Assembly: GCF_003971255.1 (NCBI RefSeq)
Contig: NZ_CP034660.1
Location: 1,426,001 to 1,490,000, forward strand
DNA: 64,000 nucleotides
Direction of reading: 5' to 3'
DNA from: Colwellia sp. Arc7-635
GTDB lineage: Bacteria; Pseudomonadota; Gammaproteobacteria; Enterobacterales; Alteromonadaceae
Shown here: positions 1-8,834 of the stretch, one piece after another
How the letters are laid out: the number at the start of each line of letters is the position of its first letter
Numbering within the stretch: the stretch's first letter is position 1
Position numbers and translations under genes: made by a program
Notes under the pieces: generated by a model
What the model saw: only the letters and a program-made list of their open reading frames with translations
The model's database searches: none
Told to the model about the DNA's origin: nothing

Positions 1-1077
<1,077 letters not shown>

Positions 1078-1113
1078 ATGATTAATACGCTGATAATCGA
1101 ATGACGTTGTCTG

Positions 1114-1161
1114 TTACTCGATTACTCGATTACTCGGTTAATAGGTTAATAGATTAATAGG
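1114..1161. repeat. Two adjacent triplets of 8-bp tandem repeats
   Basis: Three copies of TTACTCG(A/G) at 1114-1137 are followed directly by three copies of TTAATAG(G/A) at 1138-1161. They lie in the 145-bp gap between ligA and the DUF3392 gene. The shared 8-bp period suggests slippage or divergence from one array. No function is assigned. Confidence 0.8.
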
Positions 1162-1222
1162 TTTTGTAGTTTTAAGCTCAAAATCTAAAATGATTTTTAC
1201 GTAACATAATTGATGAGGGTGT

Positions 1223-1546
1223 ATGACTGAGTTACTTGTTGATATTGGCCAGTGGTTTCGTGGTTATCAATATCAAACTGCAATGGCTATTGTTGCTACA
1301 TTATTAGTGGTGTTCGGTAATGATATTAACAGTGCTGTTCGTAAGTTAGTGGCGAAACAGCATTTTATCGTGCGAGTTATAACGTTTATTATGGTTTGTG
1401 CTTTTGGTTATGGCTTATTAACTATTTGGCTGACTGCATTATTGGCGCAACAGCTAGCGCAAGTGCCAAACAGTTATATTTTACCTTTGGTGGTGGGCAT
1501 TTTTAGTGTCTTAGGTGCTTATGCACAGCGCCGCCGTCATATCTGA
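1223..1546 (+). CDS. DUF3392 family inner-membrane protein
   Basis: This is a 107-residue protein of unknown function that matches the DUF3392 family by overall pattern and by its place after ligA. Three hydrophobic segments are visible, at about residues 18-34, 48-72 and 83-100. A basic loop lies between the first two (RKLVAKQH), and the C terminus is very basic (AQRRRHI), so the C terminus is probably cytoplasmic. The ATG is preceded by a GAGGG ribosome binding site. Family placement rests on recognition of the sequence, without a profile search. Confidence 0.75.
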   Translation: MTELLVDIGQWFRGYQYQTAMAIVATLLVVFGNDINSAVRKLVAKQHFIVRVITFIMVCAFGYGLLTIWLTALLAQQLAQVPNSYILPLVVGIFSVLGAYAQRRRHI

Positions 1547-1590
1547 TTTTTGAACTATGAAAACTTTAGCATAAACATTAAGCGCTAAGG

Positions 1591-1962
1591 TCAAATAGCA
1601 CCTAAACGAATAAAGGCATAAATAAATAATATTACCGGCAATGGCAGCAGTATGGTAAATAGTATTGTCTCACACCACTCTATCGTTCGATAAAATTGAT
1701 ACCAAGCGGCATTTTCTTCTCGAGTGGAGGGCAATACTTGAAAGAAAAACATAAAAGCTGCAACCACTAAACTTTCTATCGCAATAAATAAAATAAGGAT
1801 CGCTATCCAAACTAATATCGTGGGGGTTTTAAGTTGAATTTGTGCCTGTAAGCCAATAAAAAGCACGAAGAAGAATGCGCTCCACGCTAATAGTTGCCAC
1901 TTAAAGCGCCCAAAGGTAATAGCAATATAATTAAAAAGTTCTGGGGTGATTGAAAATGTCAT
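1591..1962 (-). CDS. Hypothetical small multi-pass membrane protein
   Basis: I do not recognise a family for this 123-residue protein. It has about four strongly hydrophobic segments (roughly residues 20-37, 50-72 and 95-118, the first of these following FGRFKWQLLAW). There is a short polar loop with STREENAAWYQFYRTIEWCE near the middle. It converges with the DUF3392 gene, with only 44 bp between the two stop codons. The ribosome binding site is weak, so the exact start is uncertain. The composition is that of a real membrane protein, and no larger overlapping gene competes with it. Confidence 0.6.
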   Translation of the reverse strand: MTFSITPELFNYIAITFGRFKWQLLAWSAFFFVLFIGLQAQIQLKTPTILVWIAILILFIAIESLVVAAFMFFFQVLPSTREENAAWYQFYRTIEWCETILFTILLPLPVILFIYAFIRLGAI

Positions 1963-2490
1963 GTAACGAAAAGTAGCTCCGACTAATTGTTTAAGTCATT
2001 GAATAAGACAAGGCCTGAGAATGTTGTGACCGCAATATGTTGTTTTACGTTTTAAGTGTTTTAAAGCGCCCATTAGTATATCGACTAACGTGATGAAATT
2101 CAGCAATAGCATAAATTAAACTATTCACTAGCAGCTAGTTGCATCCGCTTATTGCTAGTAATAGTGTTTAGTAAGGTGTCATCGGCTTCGCTATGTATTA
2201 TTACTCTGCGTTGTCGCTATAAAATACTCGCAATACCCTATCGTCAAACAAAGCGAACAAGCCTGAAAAAAATGACCAACTAAACAATAAGCGCGATAGC
2301 TAAACATTATTAAACAAGTGTTGTGGCTCGATATACTAACTAGCAAAGTGGCTAGATTTTGGCTGTTTGACTTAAATCCTCTGGCTGATATCGTTATTTT
2401 TTGGCATACTCGCCGCTAAGTGTGGCGTTGCTAAGTGTGAAAATAGCTTAATGGTTTTAATGCTCCTGTTAGCATAACCTAGGAAATGAA
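1963..2490. other. Intergenic region without a recognisable gene
   Basis: This 528-bp AT-rich stretch separates the leftward membrane protein from the rightward secreted protein, so it must hold both promoters. A direct repeat GCTAAGTGTG lies near 2414 and 2429. Otherwise I see no gene, RNA or mobile element. An AGGAAATGAA sequence just before 2491 provides the ribosome binding site of the next gene. Confidence 0.5.
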
Positions 2491-3192
2491 ATGAACAATA
2501 AGATTAACTGCCTTTTAGGCGCTGTAATATTAATGATAAGTGCCAATTCGGTCATGGCGACAACATTGACTCATAATCTTGTGGCGACACAAGAAAAAAT
2601 GTCTGTCATTGAAGGGCATAAATCTCCTTTAATTACTCCATACGCTGCTATTAAAAAGAAAAATGAGTCACCACTAGCAAGAGCGTTAGCGCAGTTGCCA
2701 AGCCAATCGACGGCTGATGCTCTTGATGCACCTTTTAATGTCGATAAGACCTTAACACTAGAGGTTAGCGAACTTAAAGATAGTAGTGGCTTAGTTTATT
2801 TAGGGGGGAAAGTCTCAGCGGCAGAGCTTAGTGGATACTTAGATCAACTAAAAAATGAATTAGGCGAAGAGCAATATGTTATTTATCGCCAACATCAATC
2901 AGCACGAGATCATCAGTCTTTTCATGTGACCTTAATAAACCCTTATGAATATCAAACGTTAAATAAAGAAAAATTAAAAAAATTACCATCATTTAAAGTT
3001 ACTTTACATGGCGTTGGTCGGGTTGCAAAAGGTGCTAAAGAAAGTTATTTTGTTGTCACATCTTCGGCTGATGGACAATTCATTCGTCAAAAATTATTGT
3101 TAAAAAATAAAGACTTCCATGTAACTCTAGGCTTTTCGCCCGATGATGTTTTTGGCGTGAGTAAAGGTCGAGACACGCTAATCAAGAAATAA
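2491..3192 (+). CDS. Secreted protein with two HxT motifs, 2H phosphoesterase-like
   Basis: The 233-residue product starts with a typical signal peptide (hydrophobic residues 8-20, likely cleavage after VMA at residue 23), so it acts outside the cytoplasm. The mature part carries FHVTLI with H145 and T147, and DFHVTLGF with H210 and T212. Two H-x-T/S motifs, each on a beta strand and 65 residues apart, are the signature of the 2H phosphoesterase superfamily, which acts on cyclic phosphates or phosphodiesters of RNA or nucleotides. The closest fit I recall is the 2H domain called Swiss Army Knife. The function is inferred from motifs only; the substrate is unknown. It precedes the spondin genes on the same strand with a 115-bp gap. 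Confidence 0.6.
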   Translation: MNNKINCLLGAVILMISANSVMATTLTHNLVATQEKMSVIEGHKSPLITPYAAIKKKNESPLARALAQLPSQSTADALDAPFNVDKTLTLEVSELKDSSGLVYLGGKVSAAELSGYLDQLKNELGEEQYVIYRQHQSARDHQSFHVTLINPYEYQTLNKEKLKKLPSFKVTLHGVGRVAKGAKESYFVVTSSADGQFIRQKLLLKNKDFHVTLGFSPDDVFGVSKGRDTLIKK

Positions 3193-3307
3193 ATTTCATT
3201 ACGTTTAATTTATAAACTTGTGATACATTTGTGATAACTCTGTGAAAGTTTAGCAATGTTTCCTTTGCATACTGAATGCGAAATCATTTAGTCATCAAGG
3301 GAAACTT

Positions 3308-4138
3308 ATGAAATTTATTAAAACCGCAGCTGCAATTGCATTAGCTTGCTCAAGCTCAGCGCTAATGGCGCAAACCATTCAAATTGAAATTACTAACCTT
3401 ACTCATGCACAACACTTTACACCACGTTTAGTGATAGCGCATGACAATTCAGTTGACGCCTTTGAACCCGGTGCTGAAGCTTCAACAGCTTTAGCATGGT
3501 TAGCCGAAGCTGGCGTAATTGACGATGCTCAAAATGCTGCTTCTTCTGGACAAAATTTTGAAGCCCTTTTAGGCCCTGTTGATACTGATAATACCACTAA
3601 TACTTGGCATCGTTTTGGTGGTCTAGTACCGCCATCATCATCGTTAAGTTATCCATTTGACACTATGGATAAGCCTTACCTTTCTATTCTAGCGATGTTA
3701 GTACCGACTAATGATGCGTTTGTTGGTTTGGATAGTATGAAAATACCAACAATACCTGGTACTTATACATACATGTTACATGCTTATGATGCTGGTACAG
3801 AGCTAAATGATGAATTAAATAGCACACGTACAGATATTGTTATGCAAGGTGGTACTCCTCTTGGCGGCTACGGTGCTCCAGGCGTTGCTGGTGTTGGTGC
3901 ATCTCCAGTGCCATTAGGCGTTGGCGGAACAGGCGTTGCAGTTCAAGTTGGTTTTGCACAAGATGGTACAGCAATCGGTGCTAATGAAGTTGTTGATGGA
4001 ACAGATGGTCCAGTACATATTCATAGAAATGTTTTAGGTGATACTAGCCTTACAGATGGCGCTAGTGATTTACAATCGACAAGTCATCGTTGGTTGAACC
4101 CTGTTGCTCGCGTAACTATTACTATCCCAGCACCTTAA
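3308..4138 (+). CDS. Spondin-domain secreted protein
   Basis: This 276-residue protein has a signal peptide ending at about residue 21 (SSALMA before QTIQ) and then a bacterial spondin domain. Diagnostic are the start IQIEITNLTHAQHFTP, the central block SYPFDTMDKPYLSILAMLVPTNDAFVGLD, and the end RWLNPVARVTITIP. The middle also has a Gly/Pro/Val-rich loop (residues about 190-220) and an HIHRN segment that could bind metal. Spondin domains are extracellular adhesion or matrix modules in animals; in bacteria the role is unclear. A good ribosome binding site (AAGGGAAACTT) precedes the ATG. It is followed 17 bp later by a related gene, so the two are probably co-transcribed. Confidence 0.85.
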   Translation: MKFIKTAAAIALACSSSALMAQTIQIEITNLTHAQHFTPRLVIAHDNSVDAFEPGAEASTALAWLAEAGVIDDAQNAASSGQNFEALLGPVDTDNTTNTWHRFGGLVPPSSSLSYPFDTMDKPYLSILAMLVPTNDAFVGLDSMKIPTIPGTYTYMLHAYDAGTELNDELNSTRTDIVMQGGTPLGGYGAPGVAGVGASPVPLGVGGTGVAVQVGFAQDGTAIGANEVVDGTDGPVHIHRNVLGDTSLTDGASDLQSTSHRWLNPVARVTITIPAP

Positions 4139-4155
4139 TTTAGGGAGAATAGATC

Positions 4156-5007
4156 ATGAAAATGAACAAAATAAGTTTAGCTTTGCTGCCGCTTATTGCA
4201 GTATTAGCAACCGGTTGTGGCGGAGATGATGGCGACAACGGTGCTGCAGGTATTGCTGGTGTTGATGGCACGAATGGCGTTGACGGTAGTAACGGAATAG
4301 ATGGTAGTAACGGAATAGATGGTAGCAACGGAACCAATGGTAACCTTGCTGTTTTTACTGTGCAATTAACTAATTTAACCTATAGTCAGCCATTTTCACC
4401 TGCTGCTATTGTGTTACATGAACCTGGCTACAATGCTTTTATTGATGGCGAACCTGCTAGTGTAGCGTTAGAGCAACTTGCAGAAGGCGGAAATCCAGCT
4501 GAGTTGATGGCTGAAGCTTTAGCTGCTACTCAGTATTTAGATGCTGTAACTACAGATGGTGCGACACCTCCAAGATCGAAAGGCAGTGTTTCAACGTTAT
4601 TAGTGCCACTACTTGATATTGACAATTTACGTATTAGTTTTACCACGATGTTAGTTGATACTAACGATGCGTTTACTGGCTTAAATGCAACAGACATCAG
4701 TAATATGGCTGTTGGCCAAACAATGAGTTTTATGGCTCCTACTTGGGACTCAGGTACAGAAGCGAATACTGAAACGGCAAGTACAATGCCTGGCCCTGCT
4801 GCGGGTGCTGCCGGCGGTGGTGGTGCAAGTGCTGGCTTCGATGCTGCACGTGATGATCTTTTTGACTTAGTACATTTTCATCGTGGTGTTTTAACCAATG
4901 CCAATGCAGATGACGCTAGCAAAGAAGGTTTGAGTACGTCGGTATTAACAGAAGCGGATCGTTGGGATAATCCAACTTCGCGTATTGTTATCACGCGTAC
5001 AAGATAA
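4156..5007 (+). CDS. Spondin-domain lipoprotein with collagen-like Gly-x-x stretch
   Basis: The 283-residue product begins with a lipoprotein signal (LIAVLATGC, lipidated Cys near residue 21). It then runs through about 35 residues of Gly-Asp/Asn-Gly and Gly-x-x triplets before a spondin domain (FTVQLTNLTYSQPFSPAAIVLHE; LRISFTTMLVDTNDAFTGLN; HFHRGVL; RWDNPTSRIVITR). The arrangement suggests a surface lipoprotein that holds the spondin domain away from the membrane on a spacer. It shares the conserved blocks with the upstream spondin gene and is probably a diverged duplicate. Aspartate after Cys is absent at position +2 (Gly instead), which favours outer-membrane sorting. The function is unknown. 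Confidence 0.85.
   Translation: MKMNKISLALLPLIAVLATGCGGDDGDNGAAGIAGVDGTNGVDGSNGIDGSNGIDGSNGTNGNLAVFTVQLTNLTYSQPFSPAAIVLHEPGYNAFIDGEPASVALEQLAEGGNPAELMAEALAATQYLDAVTTDGATPPRSKGSVSTLLVPLLDIDNLRISFTTMLVDTNDAFTGLNATDISNMAVGQTMSFMAPTWDSGTEANTETASTMPGPAAGAAGGGGASAGFDAARDDLFDLVHFHRGVLTNANADDASKEGLSTSVLTEADRWDNPTSRIVITRTR
4285..4338 (+). repeat. In-frame 18-bp tandem repeat in spondin lipoprotein gene
   Basis: Two identical 18-bp units (GGTAGTAACGGAATAGAT at 4285-4302 and 4303-4320) and a third diverged unit at 4321-4338 encode GSNGID-type hexapeptides. Gain or loss of a unit would change spacer length without a frameshift. Confidence 0.85.
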
Positions 5008-5016
5008 GTGAATTAG

Positions 5017-5034
5017 ACGCCTTTTTTTGGCGTC
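5017..5034 (+). terminator. Hairpin after the spondin gene pair
   Basis: GACGCC and GGCGTC pair across a loop of T residues just after the stop codon of the second spondin gene. The hairpin lacks a clear T-tract after the stem, so it may act as a weak terminator or an mRNA-end stabiliser. Confidence 0.45.
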
Positions 5035-5254
5035 AATACCTTTAGCTTTTTTGTAACTTGCTTATGAATAAGCTTTCATATAAAAATGAATTAATAAAGG
5101 TGATGAAAGTATTTCTGAACCAACAAGTTCTTATGTTCTAGGTACAGAAATAATTAAATTATAACATCGATATTTTAGTTTCTAATAAAGCAAATAACAT
5201 GCTGATACTGAAGGTTAAAATGTCGATGTTGTGGTTATGAATACAACAGCTGAG

Positions 5255-5281
5255 CAATAGCCTTTAGGCTTATTGTTTTTT
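5255..5281 (+). terminator. Candidate intrinsic terminator upstream of the two-component system
   Basis: CAATAGCC and GGCTTATTG pair with one bulged T and are followed directly by a run of six T. It lies about 60 bp before the response regulator start. It could stop read-through from the spondin genes or attenuate the regulator transcript. The 333-bp gap from 5008 to 5340 shows nothing else recognisable. Confidence 0.5.
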
Positions 5282-5340
5282 ATCCTTGTATACTCTGTGC
5301 CTCGTTCTTGTCAATAAAGATAATAATAATGGAGCAGAAC

Positions 5341-6066
5341 ATGGATACCATACTCGTTGTTGAAGACGATCAAGATATTGCCGATTTAATAACCTTAAAC
5401 TTAGAAGAAATTGGTTTAACGGTTGAACACTGTTTATCAGGTGAAATCGCTTTAGAAAAATTAGCAAATAATCAATACGACTTAGTCATGCTTGATGTCA
5501 TGTTGCCTGGAATGTCTGGTTTAGACGTTTGCCGGCAATTACGAGAGCAAAAGCCCGAGCAGGTAATTCTAATGGTAACGTCAAGAAATAGTGAAATTGA
5601 TCGTGTACTGGGCTTAGAGCTTGGTGCTGATGATTACATGACAAAACCTTTTAGTGTGCGAGAGCTACAAGCAAGAGTGCGCAGTCAATTACGACGAGTG
5701 CATTTATTATCAAAAATTAGCCAGCAACAATTAGAAAAACAATCACCCGAGCAATATTTAGTCTTAGGCACATTACAAATAGACAATATTGCACACCGTG
5801 CTTCGCTCAATGGTAAAACGGTTGATTTAACGTCTACCGAATTCGATTTACTTTTCTACTTAGCATCGCATCCTGACCAAGTATTTTCCCGTGAACAGTT
5901 ACTAAGTTCAGTGTGGGGTTATCATCATAGTGGTTATGAGCATACGGTGAATTCACATATTAATCGCTTACGAAATAAAGTGGAACGCGACGCCACTAAA
6001 CCTGAAATAGTACAAACTGTTTGGGGTGTAGGTTATAAGCTTTGTCGTCAAGGTGTTGCCGCGTGA
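5341..6066 (+). CDS. OmpR/PhoB-family response regulator
   Basis: This DNA-binding regulator is 241 residues from the chosen start. The receiver domain (residues 1-120) shows the acidic pair E8-D9-D10, the phospho-acceptor D52 in MLDVMLPGMSG and the conserved Lys in DYMTKPFS. A winged-helix trans_reg_C domain occupies the C-terminal half (LTSTEFDLLFYLA, VWGVGYKL). The ATG at 5341 is preceded by GGAG six bases upstream; two earlier in-frame starts lack this spacing. The gene overlaps the kinase start by four bases, so the pair is translationally coupled. The target genes are unknown; the adjacent spondin pair and the M48 protease gene are natural candidates. Confidence 0.92.
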   Translation: MDTILVVEDDQDIADLITLNLEEIGLTVEHCLSGEIALEKLANNQYDLVMLDVMLPGMSGLDVCRQLREQKPEQVILMVTSRNSEIDRVLGLELGADDYMTKPFSVRELQARVRSQLRRVHLLSKISQQQLEKQSPEQYLVLGTLQIDNIAHRASLNGKTVDLTSTEFDLLFYLASHPDQVFSREQLLSSVWGYHHSGYEHTVNSHINRLRNKVERDATKPEIVQTVWGVGYKLCRQGVAA

Positions 6067-7544
6067 AACTCTCTCTTTACCACAGATTATCTTTGTCATT
6101 ATTAGTGGTATTTATCGTTATTATTAGTGTGTTTTTTGTTTGGGCAGAGCATTTAGAACAAACCACGCGCTACGAGTCAGAGCAGAACCTGCATTTATCA
6201 CTGGCGGCTAATTTAGCTCGTGACAATCCTTTGTTACAAGAAGGCGCTTACGATCACCAAGCCCTAAAAAACTTATTTCATACTTTGATGGTATTAGGAC
6301 CGGCATTCGAATTTTATTTTGTTGATGCTAATGGTGTCATTTTAACCCACTCTATTTCACCAACGTTGATAAAACGAGATCGCATAGATCTCACACCATT
6401 AATTCAATTAACACAAAACAAAGTAAGCTTGCCTATTTATGGTGATGATCCACAACACTTAGATCGCAAAAAAATATTCTCTGCAGCGCCAGTATTTAGT
6501 GGCAGTAAATTAAGTGGGTATCTGTACGTTATTGTTGCTGGCGAACGCTATGAGTCGGCTTATAATCGTTTAGAGTCTGCTCGTCAAGCAGAGCTCTCTA
6601 TGGTGCTACTTGTCGGTGCTTTATTATTTCTTTTTATTGTTATGCTTGGCATCTTTTATTACTTTACCCGACCACTTCGTCGTTTAAATCGTGATATTCA
6701 ACAATTAAAAGCCGTAGGTTTCGATAAATCACAACTAAATTTAGTCCCGTGGATGTCGAATAGCAGTAATGAAGTACATCAATTGGGTAGCGCGTTTGAA
6801 GAAATGGTTAACCAAATTAATGGCCAACTAACCCTATTACAACAAAGTGATGTACAGCGCCGTGAGTTGCTCGCCGATATTTCTCATGACTTGCGAACAC
6901 CTTTGTCTTCACTACAGGGTTACCTTGAAATGATCGCCCATAAAGGCGAGAAATTAACGGCCCAAGAACGTGAAAAATATATCAACACCGTACTTAAAAA
7001 TACGCTGCAATTAAAACTATTGATCGATCAAATTTTCGAACTTGCTCATCTTGAAGGTGGACAAGTATCGCTAAATTTTGAAGCCTTTAATTTAGCTGAA
7101 TTACTTTATGATGTTATGGCCAAATTTAACTTAGAAGCTAGCGCTAAAAATATCAACATGTCTGTTGTACCAAGTAGTTCTTATACTCAGGTGCACAGTG
7201 ATATTGCAAAACTTGAACGCGTGCTAAGTAACTTGCTCGAAAACGCTATTCGTCATACTAGTGACAACGGAAAAATTGTTTTTGCCATTGAAGAGTTTAA
7301 TGACAATCAATGTCGATTAACTATTACTGACAACGGTACCGGTATCAAAGCTGAAGAATTATCTTATATTTTTGACACTCGCTATCGAGCAAGTAACGCC
7401 GTACAAGATAAAAATAAGCATACTGGTTTAGGCTTAGCTATTACCAAAAAGCTATTAGAGTTACTAAAATCTGATATCAAAGTAAAAAGCACCTTAGGCG
7501 AAGGCACTTCATTCTCGTTTAATTTAAGACGCATCAATCACTAA
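6063..7544 (+). CDS. Membrane-bound sensor histidine kinase
   Basis: This kinase is the partner of the upstream response regulator. The start is taken as the GTG at 6063, which overlaps the regulator stop codon (GTGA). A first membrane helix lies at about residues 11-28 and a second at about 180-201, enclosing a periplasmic sensor of about 150 residues. A HAMP linker follows, then the HisKA H-box LADISHDLRTPLSSLQGY with phospho-acceptor H275. The ATPase domain has N (NLLENAIRHTSDNG), G1 (DNGTGI) and G2 (HTGLGLAI) boxes. The periplasmic domain is not one I can assign, so the signal is unknown. The architecture is orthodox and complete. Confidence 0.92.
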   Translation: MKLSLYHRLSLSLLVVFIVIISVFFVWAEHLEQTTRYESEQNLHLSLAANLARDNPLLQEGAYDHQALKNLFHTLMVLGPAFEFYFVDANGVILTHSISPTLIKRDRIDLTPLIQLTQNKVSLPIYGDDPQHLDRKKIFSAAPVFSGSKLSGYLYVIVAGERYESAYNRLESARQAELSMVLLVGALLFLFIVMLGIFYYFTRPLRRLNRDIQQLKAVGFDKSQLNLVPWMSNSSNEVHQLGSAFEEMVNQINGQLTLLQQSDVQRRELLADISHDLRTPLSSLQGYLEMIAHKGEKLTAQEREKYINTVLKNTLQLKLLIDQIFELAHLEGGQVSLNFEAFNLAELLYDVMAKFNLEASAKNINMSVVPSSSYTQVHSDIAKLERVLSNLLENAIRHTSDNGKIVFAIEEFNDNQCRLTITDNGTGIKAEELSYIFDTRYRASNAVQDKNKHTGLGLAITKKLLELLKSDIKVKSTLGEGTSFSFNLRRINH

Positions 7545-7655
7545 AACCCTGCACGATAGTTTTGTTCAATAAATAATTAACCATAGATATTTATATTCTC
7601 ATTCCTTAGAATGAAGCATTAAAGAAGATATTTTAAAGTTATTTTAGGGAATTAA

Positions 7656-8450
7656 ATGAAAATTAAATTAGCGATTTGTCTTGCTGTTATAACATTAGCT
7701 GGCTGTGCGAAGTCTTCAACGGGTCGTTCGCAATTAATGATGATGTCTGCAGACGAACTAAATAAAATGGGTGCTGCCTCATTTGAAGAAATGAAAACAA
7801 AAGAAAAAATCAGCCAATCACCTGAAATTAATCGTTATGTGCAATGTGTCGCCAGTGCTATTACAAAAAACGTGCCTAAATCAGCCCACGATGGCGCTTG
7901 GGAAGTGGTGGTTTTTGATTCTGAACAAGTGAATGCTTTTGCACTTCCGGGTGGAAAAATAGGGGTTTATACCGGTATATTAAAGGTTGCTGAAACCCAA
8001 GACCAGCTCGGTGCTATTATTGGCCATGAAGTCGGGCATGTTATTGAAAGCCATTCGAATGAACGTTTATCGTCAAACCAAGCTAGCCAAATGGGCTTAT
8101 CATTGGTTAATGTTTTACTCGAAAGTCAAAATGTTGAAAGCCGTAATACTGTTATGGCAGGCCTAGGTTTGGGGATGCAATATGGCGTATTAATGCCATA
8201 TGGTCGTAGTCACGAAAGCGAAGCAGACATTGTTGGTCAAGACCTAATGGCAAAGTCAGGCTTTGATCCAAAAGCAAGCATCAAACTTTGGCAAAATATG
8301 GCAAAAGTATCACAAGGTGCGCCACTTGAATTTATGTCAACTCATCCATCAAACGCGACACGCATTAAGCAGTTAACTGAGCACTTGCCTAAATCAACAC
8401 CATTTTTTAAGCAAGCAACGGCGCCTAAATGTGTAAAACCTAGTATGTAA
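7656..8450 (+). CDS. M48-family metalloprotease lipoprotein (LoiP/Oma1-like)
   Basis: The 264-residue product has a lipobox (LAGC, lipidated C17) and an M48 peptidase domain with zinc-binding HEVGH (H124-H128) and a downstream ESEAD block carrying the third ligand. The size and lipidation match the periplasmic outer-membrane-associated LoiP/YcaL class rather than the inner-membrane HtpX. Such enzymes degrade misfolded or damaged envelope proteins. It is located 111 bp after the sensor kinase on the same strand, and a strong terminator follows at 8612. The gene could therefore share transcripts or control with the two-component system; the sequence alone does not prove it. Confidence 0.9.
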   Translation: MKIKLAICLAVITLAGCAKSSTGRSQLMMMSADELNKMGAASFEEMKTKEKISQSPEINRYVQCVASAITKNVPKSAHDGAWEVVVFDSEQVNAFALPGGKIGVYTGILKVAETQDQLGAIIGHEVGHVIESHSNERLSSNQASQMGLSLVNVLLESQNVESRNTVMAGLGLGMQYGVLMPYGRSHESEADIVGQDLMAKSGFDPKASIKLWQNMAKVSQGAPLEFMSTHPSNATRIKQLTEHLPKSTPFFKQATAPKCVKPSM

Positions 8451-8611
8451 ATTAGATACCGGCTAGGAGGCAGTCATGTTTTTTTGTATTTACTGACTCT
8501 GAGTAAATTATGGCGCAGTTATTGAACTATCAAATTATCAAGAAAGCAAGTTAGATATTGGACTGTTTTGCTATTTAATAACGGTTAAATCCTAGCTAAA
8601 CTCTTGTTTTT

Positions 8612-8640
8612 TTAAGCCCGTGAATGCGGGCTTTTTTGTT
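8612..8640 (+). terminator. Intrinsic terminator after the M48 protease gene
   Basis: AAGCCCG and CGGGCTT pair around a short loop (TGAATG) and are followed by a run of six T. It ends the rightward transcript. The rest of the 384-bp gap 8451-8834 shows no gene. Confidence 0.85.
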
Positions 8641-8834
8641 TCAAATATATCGTTAACGTCAGTAAATAGAGACAATATAAACATCAGCCCTAATATGAAG
8701 ACTAAGGCTAATATCAACCATAAAAGGCTAGGGTTTATGTGTTTAAAGTTGATATTCACATATAACCCCAAGTAACGTAAATGGCTTACATTACTTGGAT
8801 TAGTTAGATTACGTTGGCTATTTAAATTATGACG

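Noticed and set aside
4140-4337. Pro/Ser-rich frame antisense to the collagen-like repeat
   Set aside because: It is the reverse reading of the Gly-rich 18-bp repeats and has no start signals of its own.
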